18,216 nucleotides of DNA, taken from NCBI GenBank assembly GCA_003453515.1, contig DMLD01000059.1:1-18216 (forward strand). Reading direction: 5' to 3'. This DNA comes from Lachnospiraceae bacterium. Lineage in GTDB: Bacteria; Bacillota; Clostridia; Lachnospirales; Lachnospiraceae. The position numbers and the translations under genes were made by a program. Under the pieces are notes generated by a model. That model was not told the origin of the DNA and did no database searches. It worked only from the letters and a program-made list of their open reading frames with translations. Shown piece by piece: positions 1 to 6,030 of this stretch. Each line of letters opens with the position of its first letter. Position 1 is the first letter of the stretch.

Positions 1-1
1 A

Positions 2-898
2 AGACCTGACGGCGACTGCATAGGCGCCTGCATGGCGATGTATCTGTATCTTATAAAGAACTGCCCCGAAAAAAAGGTATATGTATATCTGGATGACTTC
101 TCGCCTGTCTTTAACTGCCTTGATAGCATAGACAGGATAAAGAGGCCCGACGGTCTTAAGCATGCGCACGATATCTTCATGTGCATCGACTGCAACGCCG
201 AGAGGCTGGGAGATTCCCTCCCTGCTTTTGAAGGTGCAAAGAAGCGCATAAACATAGACCATCACATAACAAATTCAGGCGACGGAGATATAAACTACAT
301 CGATCCTTCGGCCAGCAGTGCGAGCGAGCTCGTATTTGACTGCATGGATGAAGAAAAGATCGATGAAAGCATCGCAAAGGCCATATATCTGGGCATAGTC
401 CATGATACGGGAGTCTTTCAGTATTCAAATGTGTCGCCTAAGACATTAAGGATAGCGGCAAAGCTCATAGAATACGGATTTGACTTTCCAAAGCTCATAG
501 AAGAGACCTTTTATCAGAAGACATATGTCCAGAACCAGATAATGGGCAGGACCTTGCTTGAGAGCGTTCTCTTCCTCGAAAAGAGATGCATAGTCGGTCA
601 TCTGGATCAGAAGACAATGCATTTTTACGGAGTAAACAACAAGGACATGGATGGAATAGTCAACCAGCTAAGATACACAAAGGGAGTTGACTGCGCCGTG
701 TTCATGTATGAGACGGAACCTTTAAAATACAAGGTAAGCCTGCGCTCAAACGGAGTGATAGACTGTTCCGTGATCGCCACATACTTTGGCGGAGGCGGAC
801 ATGTCAGAGCTGCAGGATGCGTTTTGGAGGGGACCTTCCACGATGCCGTGAATAATCTGTCAAAGCAGATCGAAAAGCAGTATAAGGAAAATGATTAA
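2..898 (+). CDS. nrnA: DHH-family phosphoesterase (NrnA-like oligoribonuclease / pAp phosphatase), 5' truncated
   Basis: The reading frame is open from base 2, and its first residues are already a conserved motif (PDGDCIGA, bases 5-28), so the true start lies upstream of the window. NrnA-type enzymes degrade very short RNA oligomers in the cytoplasm and can dephosphorylate 3'-phosphoadenosine 5'-phosphate, using two metal ions. The metal-binding motif DHH is at 257-265 (in the context NIDHHITN), and the DHHA1 substrate-binding motif GGGGHVRAAG is at about 788-817. At least 298 residues are visible, close to the usual 310-330. The stop codon overlaps the start of truB by 8 bases, which implies translational coupling. 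The order nrnA-truB is the common Firmicutes arrangement downstream of nusA-infB-rbfA. The family call is firm. Which member of the DHH/DHHA1 group it is rests on the truB neighbour and on length. Confidence 0.88.
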   Translation, partial: RPDGDCIGACMAMYLYLIKNCPEKKVYVYLDDFSPVFNCLDSIDRIKRPDGLKHAHDIFMCIDCNAERLGDSLPAFEGAKKRINIDHHITNSGDGDINYIDPSASSASELVFDCMDEEKIDESIAKAIYLGIVHDTGVFQYSNVSPKTLRIAAKLIEYGFDFPKLIEETFYQKTYVQNQIMGRTLLESVLFLEKRCIVGHLDQKTMHFYGVNNKDMDGIVNQLRYTKGVDCAVFMYETEPLKYKVSLRSNGVIDCSVIATYFGGGGHVRAAGCVLEGTFHDAVNNLSKQIEKQYKEND

Positions 899-1763
899 TG
901 GAATAATAAATGTATACAAGGAGGAGGGTTACACCTCCTTCGATGTCGTTGCGAAACTAAGAGGCATCACAAAGATTAGAAAGATCGGACATACCGGGAC
1001 TCTCGATCCCGATGCGACAGGAGTGCTGCCTGTATGCATAGGCAGTGCAACAAAGCTCTGCGACATGCTCACCGATAAGACAAAGGAATATGTCGCCGAT
1101 ATGAAGCTTGGCATAACGACCGATACCCAGGATATGAGCGGACAGGTCATAGATGAAAAAGAAGTTAACATAACTGCAGAGGAATTCAGGGATGCCATCC
1201 TTTCTTTCATAGGACCGTCAAAGCAGATTCCTCCGATGTATTCCGCTTTAAAGGTAGGAGGTAAAAAGCTCTGCGACATGGCGAGGGCAGGCATTACGGT
1301 TGAAAGAAAGCCAAGAGATATAAATATCAGTGATATAAAGATACTTGATATAGATGATACATCGGCAAAGATAAGAGTTAACTGCTCGAAGGGTACATAT
1401 ATCAGGACTCTTTGCAATGATATAGGCCAGAAGCTCGGTTGCGGCGCAGTCATGACAGGGCTTGTAAGGACAAGATCGGGAAGCTTTGCTATCGATAAGG
1501 CATATAAGCTTGATCAGATAGAGGAGCTTGCAAAAAAGGGAGAGCTTGACTCGATCGTTACAAATGTCGATGAAGTATTCTCTGATCACAAAGCTGTGAC
1601 AGTGAGCGGCGAAAATGAAAAGCGCGTCCTAAACGGAAATCAGATAAGACTTGATATGAAAGAGAGATTTGTAAGAGTCTATCTTGAAAACGGATCCTTT
1701 GCGGCCGTTTATTCATATGATAGGAACAAAGACTGCTTCGTGCCGTTTAAGATGTTTCTGTAA
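891..1763 (+). CDS. truB: tRNA pseudouridine(55) synthase TruB
   Basis: TruB isomerises uridine 55 to pseudouridine in the T-loop of almost all tRNAs, in the cytoplasm. The 290-residue protein opens with the family pattern (NGIINVYKEEGYTSFDVV) and carries the catalytic block GHTGTLDPDATG, with the nucleophilic aspartate at residue 39. KQIPPMYSALKVGGKKL near residue 108 and CSKGTYIRTLCNDIG near residue 165 are also typical. The C-terminal 60 residues form the expected small RNA-binding PUA-like region. The ATG start overlaps the preceding stop (ATGATTAA). The gene that usually follows in Firmicutes, the riboflavin kinase/FAD synthetase ribF, is absent; a phosphate transporter follows after 67 bases. 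Confidence 0.96.
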   Translation: MINGIINVYKEEGYTSFDVVAKLRGITKIRKIGHTGTLDPDATGVLPVCIGSATKLCDMLTDKTKEYVADMKLGITTDTQDMSGQVIDEKEVNITAEEFRDAILSFIGPSKQIPPMYSALKVGGKKLCDMARAGITVERKPRDINISDIKILDIDDTSAKIRVNCSKGTYIRTLCNDIGQKLGCGAVMTGLVRTRSGSFAIDKAYKLDQIEELAKKGELDSIVTNVDEVFSDHKAVTVSGENEKRVLNGNQIRLDMKERFVRVYLENGSFAAVYSYDRNKDCFVPFKMFL

Positions 1764-1792
1764 GACTTGACGATACAGGCAAAATAAGTCAC

Positions 1793-1814
1793 AATTAATG
1801 TGTATGCATTAATT
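1793..1814. repeat. AT-rich 8-bp inverted repeat upstream of the phosphate transporter
   Basis: AATTAATG (1793-1800) and CATTAATT (1807-1814) are perfect inverted repeats around a 6-base spacer. They lie just before the ribosome binding site (AGAGGA, about 1821) of the Na+/Pi cotransporter. This could be an operator for a dimeric regulator or a weak hairpin. There is no U-tract, so it is not a convincing terminator for truB. A TTGACG at 1767-1772 could be a -35 element, but its matching -10 at 17 bases (CACAAT, 1790-1795) is poor. Confidence 0.35.
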
Positions 1815-1830
1815 TACATAAGAGGATAAG

Positions 1831-2625
1831 ATGAATTCTACTATTTTACTGGAACTGGCCGGAGGACTGGGCCTTTTCCTATTTGGAATGTCATTAATGA
1901 GCGAGAGTATTGAAAAGGCCGCAGGTGCCAAGCTAAGAAGCATTCTCGCCATGTTTACCAAAAACAAGCTCATGGGTACGATAGTCGGTGTCGTATTTAC
2001 CGGTATCATACAGTCATCGAGCGCCTGTACCGTAATGGTAGTCAGCTTTGTTAACGCAGGGCTGATGGAACTTTCTCAGGCGGCCGGTGTCATATTCGGT
2101 GCCAATATCGGTACTACAATCACTTCTCAGCTTGTTTCATTCAATCTTTCCAAGGTAGCTCCGCTCTTTGTTCTTGCCGGAGTCCTTGCCGTAATGTTTA
2201 TCAAAAATGAGACGATAAAAAAGATAGGGGATATCGTGCTCGGATTCGGCATACTGTTCATGGGTCTTTCCCTTATGAGCGGTTCGATGGCCGGACTCAA
2301 GGAATCCCAGAATGTCGTTGATGCACTTGCCGGAATGAACAATCCGCTGCTGGCGGTGCTTCTCGGAACTGCGGTAACAAGTGTTATTCAAAGTTCGTCC
2401 GTAACCGTAAGTATCATCCTTTTAATGGCAAACCAGGGACTGCTCGATCTGAAGATCTGTCTCTTTGTAATACTCGGCTGCAACATAGGTGCATGTTCTT
2501 CCGCAATGATAGCTTCTCTTTCAGGTAAGAAGAATGCAAAGAGAGCAGCTCTTATCCACCTTCTTTTCAATGTGATAGGAACGGTGATCTTCTTTGTGGC
2601 ATTCTTGTTTATCGGAGACTGGTGA
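1831..2625 (+). CDS. N-terminal transmembrane part of the interrupted Na+/Pi cotransporter
   Basis: This part gives 264 residues before the TGA, starting at an ATG behind AGAGGA. It is very hydrophobic, with about eight membrane segments. The repeated QSSS motifs lie at residues 61-64 (TGIIQSSSACTV) and 187-190 (SVIQSSSVTVS). In this family the two inverted-topology repeats form the Na+ and phosphate binding site. The fragment contains both core repeats but lacks the last helices and the PhoU tail, so a terminated product would probably be non-functional or unregulated. Confidence 0.7.
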   Translation: MNSTILLELAGGLGLFLFGMSLMSESIEKAAGAKLRSILAMFTKNKLMGTIVGVVFTGIIQSSSACTVMVVSFVNAGLMELSQAAGVIFGANIGTTITSQLVSFNLSKVAPLFVLAGVLAVMFIKNETIKKIGDIVLGFGILFMGLSLMSGSMAGLKESQNVVDALAGMNNPLLAVLLGTAVTSVIQSSSVTVSIILLMANQGLLDLKICLFVILGCNIGACSSAMIASLSGKKNAKRAALIHLLFNVIGTVIFFVAFLFIGDW

Positions 2626-2627
2626 GT

Positions 2628-2647
2628 AAATGCTGTCGGAAGCATTT
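2628..2647 (+). other. Perfect 7-bp hairpin immediately after the in-frame TGA
   Basis: AAATGCT (2628-2634) and AGCATTT (2641-2647) pair perfectly around the loop GTCGGA, beginning two bases after the TGA. The sequence is also coding if the stop is read through (NAVGSI). It could be chance, a readthrough-stimulating structure, or a weak SECIS-like element. The last is unlikely, because the loop starts only 9 bases after the TGA, closer than in known bacterial SECIS elements such as that of fdhF. Confidence 0.35.
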
Positions 2648-2703
2648 CGGGCGACAACGGAAGATTTGTCGCAAACTCCCATACGATAATAAAGATCGTA
2701 CAG

Positions 2704-3465
2704 GTGCTTATGCTGTCTCCATTCTCTAACCTTATAGTAAAGATGACCTATGTGCTCGTACCGGGCGAGGACGTAAAGGTAAGCTACAGAGAGAGCTATA
2801 CGCTTAAGTATATCGGAAACAAAGTCGTATTCAATCCGGCCACGGCTGTCGTTGAAGTTGTAAAAGAGCTTGAGCGTATGGCGGATCTTGCCGGAGAGAA
2901 TCTCAACAGGGCGATGAACGCTCTGATCACTCTCGATCAGGAGGATATCGATGAGGTATACGAGGTCGAGAAGAACATTAACTTCCTAAACAAGGCAATA
3001 ACAGGCTACATGGTAAAGATAAACCAGACCACCCTTCCCATAGAAGACTTAAAGAGCATCGGTGCTCTGTTCCATGTCGCCAATGATATAGAAAGAGTCG
3101 GTGACCACGCAGAGAACATAGCGGATGCCGCTGTTCAGAGAAAGGAGCAGAACATCGAGTTCTCAAGAGAGGCCATGGGCGAGATGGGCAGGATGCTAGA
3201 TATGGTCAATGACTGCTATCGCTATTCCGTTGAGATGTTTGCTCACGGAAAGGATGAGCATATGCAGGATATCATCGACCTTGAAGACAGAATAGATGAC
3301 ATGGAAAGAGAGCTTCAGCAGGCTCATGTCGAGAGGCTTAAGAAAAACGAGTGCACTCCCGATGCCGGCATGATCTACTCTGATATCCTGTCAGGTTTGG
3401 AGAGGATAGCGGATCACGCAGTAAACATTGCGTTCTCTATCTCGGAAAGCGAACAAGAAGGTTAA
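2704..3465 (+). CDS. C-terminal part of the interrupted Na+/Pi cotransporter: last helices and PhoU-like domain
   Basis: The frame is the same as the upstream half. The first possible start after the TGA is a GTG at 2704 without a recognisable ribosome binding site, so independent translation looks poor. Residues 1-20 continue a membrane segment, followed by the periplasm-to-cytosol linker (YVLVPGEDVKVS). From about residue 55 it is all-helical and PhoU-like, with the repeated metal-binding pattern seen as ERVGDHAENIAD (near base 3090) and ERIADHAVNIAF (near base 3401). PhoU-like tails bind metal clusters and are thought to control phosphate flux. The gene ends 1 base before the GTG start of the next gene. 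Confidence 0.65.
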   Translation: MLMLSPFSNLIVKMTYVLVPGEDVKVSYRESYTLKYIGNKVVFNPATAVVEVVKELERMADLAGENLNRAMNALITLDQEDIDEVYEVEKNINFLNKAITGYMVKINQTTLPIEDLKSIGALFHVANDIERVGDHAENIADAAVQRKEQNIEFSREAMGEMGRMLDMVNDCYRYSVEMFAHGKDEHMQDIIDLEDRIDDMERELQQAHVERLKKNECTPDAGMIYSDILSGLERIADHAVNIAFSISESEQEG

Positions 3466-3466
3466 C

Positions 3467-4483
3467 GTGAGAAATATTTTAAAAACAACCCTTATATGTC
3501 TTATCGCGATATTTTGCTTCCCGGTCTGTTCACATGCAGAGGGGGCAAAGATGGCCGATAACGTAAACTCTGCGGGGATCGGTACTATACTTGATACGAT
3601 AATGACGGAAGAGGAATATCTGAACGCAGCGGGAGATACATCCCTTTCATTCGGATATTCCAATCTCGGCGTTTCAAACGTTGAGAATCATTTAAATGTA
3701 CGTGAAGCACCGTCTACAGAATCAAAGCTTGTCGGAAAGATGTCAAACAACAACGGATGCGAGATAGTCGAAGCAGACGGTGAATGGTACCATATCATAT
3801 CCGGAACTGTTGAAGGATATGTGCATTCGGATTATCTTCTGACCGGTGCAAAAGCCATCATAAGAGCAAATGAAGTCGTAACAAAGACAGCCAAGGCTAC
3901 CGAAGGAGGCTTAAGAGTAAGGAGCGAGCCCAACACGGACAGCGAGATAATCACAACGATGGGTGAGGGCGAGAGATTAGAGGTCCTTGAAGAGCTCGAA
4001 GGCTGGATCAAGGTAAGCCTTGATGACGAGGAGGCCTATATAAGCGCCGACTATGCAGTGGTAGAAGAAGAGCTTGATACGGCTATAACCATGACCGAGC
4101 TTTTGTACGGTGAAGGTGTCAGCGATGTAAGGGTAGATCTTTGCCAGTATGCAAAGGAATTCTTGGGCAACCGCTATGTATGGGGCGGAGCCAGCCTTAC
4201 AAAGGGAACAGACTGCTCGGGCTTTACGATGTCGGTATTCAAGCATTTCGGCATCAGCCTGCCGAGAACCTCGAGTTCACAGTCAACAGTCGGCAAGAAG
4301 ATCAGCTGGAAGGATGCCAAAGCAGGAGACCTTATCTTCTACGGCAGCGGCTCACATGTATCTCATGTGGCACTGTGTATCGGAGGCGGAAGAGTGGTAC
4401 ACGCATCCAATCCGAGCACGGGTATCAAGACCAGTCCGATCAACTATCGTACACCGATCACGGCGAGACGAGTGCTTAAGTAA
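3467..4483 (+). CDS. Secreted SH3-domain / NlpC-P60 peptidoglycan endopeptidase
   Basis: This is a cell-wall hydrolase that cleaves stem-peptide bonds of peptidoglycan outside the cell. I place the start at GTG 3467, behind AAGAAGG (3455-3461), one base after the preceding stop. A TTG at 3428 is in frame but overlaps the transporter and has no clear ribosome binding site. From GTG the protein has a classic signal peptide (MRNILKTTLICLIAIFCF, cleavage near SHA-EG, about residue 25). Two bacterial SH3 domains follow, each with the LNVRE/LRVRS signature (about residues 70-125 and 140-200). The C-terminal NlpC/P60 domain has Cys250 in TDCSGF, His300 in SHVALCIGGG and a third polar residue His312 in VVHAS. 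The length of 338 residues suits a two-SH3 NlpC protein. A strong terminator follows. Confidence 0.93.
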   Translation: MRNILKTTLICLIAIFCFPVCSHAEGAKMADNVNSAGIGTILDTIMTEEEYLNAAGDTSLSFGYSNLGVSNVENHLNVREAPSTESKLVGKMSNNNGCEIVEADGEWYHIISGTVEGYVHSDYLLTGAKAIIRANEVVTKTAKATEGGLRVRSEPNTDSEIITTMGEGERLEVLEELEGWIKVSLDDEEAYISADYAVVEEELDTAITMTELLYGEGVSDVRVDLCQYAKEFLGNRYVWGGASLTKGTDCSGFTMSVFKHFGISLPRTSSSQSTVGKKISWKDAKAGDLIFYGSGSHVSHVALCIGGGRVVHASNPSTGIKTSPINYRTPITARRVLK

Positions 4484-4500
4484 ATAAGACAAACAATATG

Positions 4501-4529
4501 GCGGCTTCGCATACGCGGAGCCGCTTTTT
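4501..4529 (+). terminator. Rho-independent terminator after the NlpC/P60 gene
   Basis: GCGGCTTCGC pairs with GCGGAGCCGC around an ATAC loop. This is a 10-bp stem with one T-G wobble, followed directly by TTTTT (4525-4529), 17 bases after the stop codon. Confidence 0.9.
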
Positions 4530-4547
4530 GTGCGAATAGCGAATGCG

Positions 4548-4686
4548 ATGCATGAAAGCTTGCTTTCATTGCATGGCTGAGCAAACGGTCATCGAGTAGG
4601 GGATGAATTCCCCCTACTCGATGCGATAGGTGTGAGACTGCCTGTTGGCTCACGCCGTCTAACGAATATGGGTCTAACGAATATGG
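4548..4686. repeat. Cluster of three palindromes plus a 15-bp tandem repeat (REP-like intergenic element)
   Basis: Hairpin A (4548-4574) is ATGCATGAAAG against CTTTCATTGCAT, 11 bp with one bulged T. Hairpin B (4591-4622) is a perfect 12-bp stem, ATCGAGTAGGGG against CCCCTACTCGAT, with loop ATGAATTC. Hairpin C (4629-4656) is GGTGTGAG against CTCACGCC, 8 bp with one wobble. Directly after it, GTCTAACGAATATGG occurs twice in tandem (4657-4671 and 4672-4686), and a decayed third start (GCCTAA) follows. None has a U-tract, and the transcription stop is already provided upstream. The density of palindromes in a gene-free gap resembles dispersed bacterial palindromic repeats; copy number elsewhere cannot be seen here. 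Confidence 0.6.
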
Positions 4687-4703
4687 GCCTAAACAATTTA
4701 TAC

Positions 4704-4732
4704 TTGAAAAAAATATCTGCAAGGTGTATAAT
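4704..4732 (+). promoter_or_regulatory. Sigma-A-type promoter of the DUF1858 gene
   Basis: TTGAAA (4704-4709) and a perfect TATAAT (4727-4732) are separated by exactly 17 bases. Transcription would start near 4739, about 26 bases before the GTG start. Confidence 0.85.
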
Positions 4733-4764
4733 ATTTTCTTAATAAAAACAAGGAGGTTACACAA

Positions 4765-5019
4765 GTGGATGATTCGATAAAGGTTGAGATTTTTGCAACT
4801 CCGGATACCAAGATTGACGCTCTGCTGCGGGCTCATCCTATGGCTTATCGTGCTCTGCTTGAATGCGGTATGGGGTGTGTCAGCTGTCCGTCGGCTATGG
4901 TGGAGACCTTGGGAGAGGCATGCATGGTTCACGGACTTGACGTGGAGGACGTGGTTGATTATGTGAACAGATCTCTTGCCGAGGCAGAGGCGTTGGAAGC
5001 ACTGGACAGTGAGGCGTAG
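4765..5019 (+). CDS. DUF1858 / hybrid-cluster-protein-associated redox disulfide domain protein
   Basis: This is a small 84-residue cytosolic protein made of a single DUF1858-type domain. The domain has the pattern of a short strand, a helix (KIDALLRAHPMAYRALLE), then GMGCVSCP with Cys38 and Cys41 forming a CxxC pair, and ETLGEACMVHGLDVEDVVDYVN. Cys34 lies close by. Such domains occur alone or fused to redox and hybrid cluster proteins; the name reflects co-occurrence, and the biochemical role is not settled. A thiol redox or metal-binding role is inferred from CxxC. The start is GTG, 8 bases after a perfect AAGGAGG (4750-4756); the ATG four bases later is out of frame. It has its own strong promoter and seems to be monocistronic. 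Confidence 0.85.
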   Translation: MDDSIKVEIFATPDTKIDALLRAHPMAYRALLECGMGCVSCPSAMVETLGEACMVHGLDVEDVVDYVNRSLAEAEALEALDSEA

Positions 5020-5023
5020 GAAG

Positions 5024-5065
5024 CACCTGTTCTATCAGATGATCTCAGATATCAGGGAACAGGTG
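5024..5065. repeat. 9-bp inverted repeat after the DUF1858 gene
   Basis: CACCTGTTC (5024-5032) and GAACAGGTG (5057-5065) are perfect inverted repeats with a 24-base spacer, starting 4 bases after the DUF1858 stop. No run of T follows, so it is at most a weak terminator or mRNA 3'-end structure. Confidence 0.4.
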
Positions 5066-5134
5066 ATCAAAGCAGTTTCTTAACATGGATAAGATCGGCG
5101 GATACACTGATATGTATAGACGGGAGGGTGTGAC

Positions 5135-5758
5135 ATGAATAAAAGAGTTATGTATCACAAGAAAACGGGGGAGCCCGTTCAGGTGGTGGCTCAGGCACAG
5201 ACCAAGCCGAATTTTCAGGATGTGGTCTGCTATCAGGAGCTGACTTCTCCGTATGAATACTATGTAATGGAGAGGAGATCATTTTTCTCAAATTATGTAA
5301 GATCCTTTGAGGAACTCCCGAAGTTCAACCTAAGGCGCATCGACAAGAAGCAGGATCTGCCTGACAAGAGATCCGTGAAAAATGTATCCCGGAAAAAAAG
5401 GATAACCGACACCGGCTCGGGTGATCCCATTGAGATGGGAGGACCAATAGGCATGGAGGGTCCGATAGGGATGGAAGGACCGGTCGATACAGCGGAGGAT
5501 GAGGAGCTGTCAGGTGACATCTTTGCCGTGGACAGATCTGAAGATATGAATTCTCTGATGATGGATTTTCTTGATGCAAGGACGTATAAGGACAGGATCG
5601 AGATACTCGATCATATGAGAGAGGCTGATGAGCATGTCCTGACAAATATCGCCGTGAGCATGGATATAACTCTTGACGATAACATGGATCGTGACGCTAT
5701 ATATGAGAGGATAAGCTCGGAGCTTGCGCTCAGGAGAAAGTACGAGGTCAGGCCATGA
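5135..5758 (+). CDS. Unrecognised 207-aa protein with DUF1653-like N-terminus and short collagen-like repeat
   Basis: I do not recognise this protein as a whole. Residues 1-58 resemble the small DUF1653 fold pattern: a short [16 protein letters not shown] strand pair, then [22 protein letters not shown]; this is a judgement by eye. Residues 60-92 are basic (RKKR). Residues 103-117 are five Gly-X-Y triplets ([15 protein letters not shown]). An acidic linker follows, then a helical C-terminus ([19 protein letters not shown] and [18 protein letters not shown]). There is no signal peptide or membrane segment, so it should be cytosolic. The start is ATG behind GGGAGGG. The last bases overlap the next gene as ATGA, which implies coupled translation. 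A DUF1653-type fold would not predict a catalytic activity. Confidence 0.75.
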   Translation: MNKRVMYHKKTGEPVQVVAQAQTKPNFQDVVCYQELTSPYEYYVMERRSFFSNYVRSFEELPKFNLRRIDKKQDLPDKRSVKNVSRKKRITDTGSGDPIEMGGPIGMEGPIGMEGPVDTAEDEELSGDIFAVDRSEDMNSLMMDFLDARTYKDRIEILDHMREADEHVLTNIAVSMDITLDDNMDRDAIYERISSELALRRKYEVRP

Positions 5759-5985
5759 GAGAGATGGAATTCAAGATGGAGCGACCGGGACTCGTGCACG
5801 AGGGTGACACGGTGGAGGTGATCGAGGGAACACTTCCGAGTGCTTATTATTACACGATAAAGCCCGCAGTCGCGATGTCTGCGAACTACACTCTCAGAGA
5901 GAGGCTGACGAGTGACCACGGCGTCGTCAGGGAGATCAGGGAGAATGACAAGGGCTTTTACGTGGTCGTGGAATTTGATGAATAA
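5755..5985 (+). CDS. Small unrecognised cytosolic protein (76 aa)
   Basis: I do not recognise this family. The start ATG overlaps the TGA of the preceding gene (ATGA, 5755-5758), so the two are almost certainly co-translated and may work together. The protein is acidic at the C-terminus and looks strand-rich ([33 protein letters not shown]), suggesting a small beta-barrel of the SH3 or OB kind; this is inference. It has no cysteines, signal peptide or membrane segment. A second in-frame ATG lies three codons later (5764). Coding use, the operon-like junction and the 45-base gap to the aminopeptidase gene make it a real gene. Confidence 0.72.
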   Translation: MREMEFKMERPGLVHEGDTVEVIEGTLPSAYYYTIKPAVAMSANYTLRERLTSDHGVVREIRENDKGFYVVVEFDE

Positions 5986-6030
5986 TAAACAGTAAAGCAT
6001 AAATAGGACAAAAACACAAGGGAGATAAGC

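Larger units (their letters stand above)
1831..3465 (+). pseudogene. Na+/phosphate cotransporter with C-terminal PhoU domain, interrupted by in-frame TGA at 2623-2625
   Basis: Read through the TGA at codon 265, this frame gives one 544-codon Na/Pi-cotransporter II-related protein (PNaS family). It has an N-terminal membrane part with two copies of the signature QSSS and a C-terminal cytosolic PhoU-like helical domain. The two halves are in the same frame with no indel, and membrane sequence continues directly after the stop (VNAVGSIS, then VLMLSPFSNLIVK). This is therefore one gene with a nonsense codon, not two genes. TGA is the ordinary stop of three other genes here (ends 5758, 7431, 8891), so the genetic code is standard. 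Possible explanations are a recent loss of function, an assembly or sequencing error (TGG or CGA to TGA), or stop readthrough. Everything downstream remains well conserved, which argues that the lesion is young or not real. Confidence 0.72.

Noticed and set aside
2623..2647. TGA plus hairpin read as selenocysteine insertion (SECIS)
   Set aside because: The hairpin loop begins only 9 bases after the TGA, closer than known bacterial SECIS elements, and Na+/Pi cotransporters are not known redox selenoproteins. A nonsense mutation or sequence error is simpler.
3428..3466. TTG start for the NlpC/P60 protein overlapping the transporter
   Set aside because: It places a charged tail before the signal peptide and lacks a ribosome binding site, while GTG 3467 has AAGAAGG at proper spacing.
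4530..4764. CRISPR array in the palindrome/tandem-repeat gap
   Set aside because: There are only two adjacent 15-base copies without spacers, and no cas genes are nearby.
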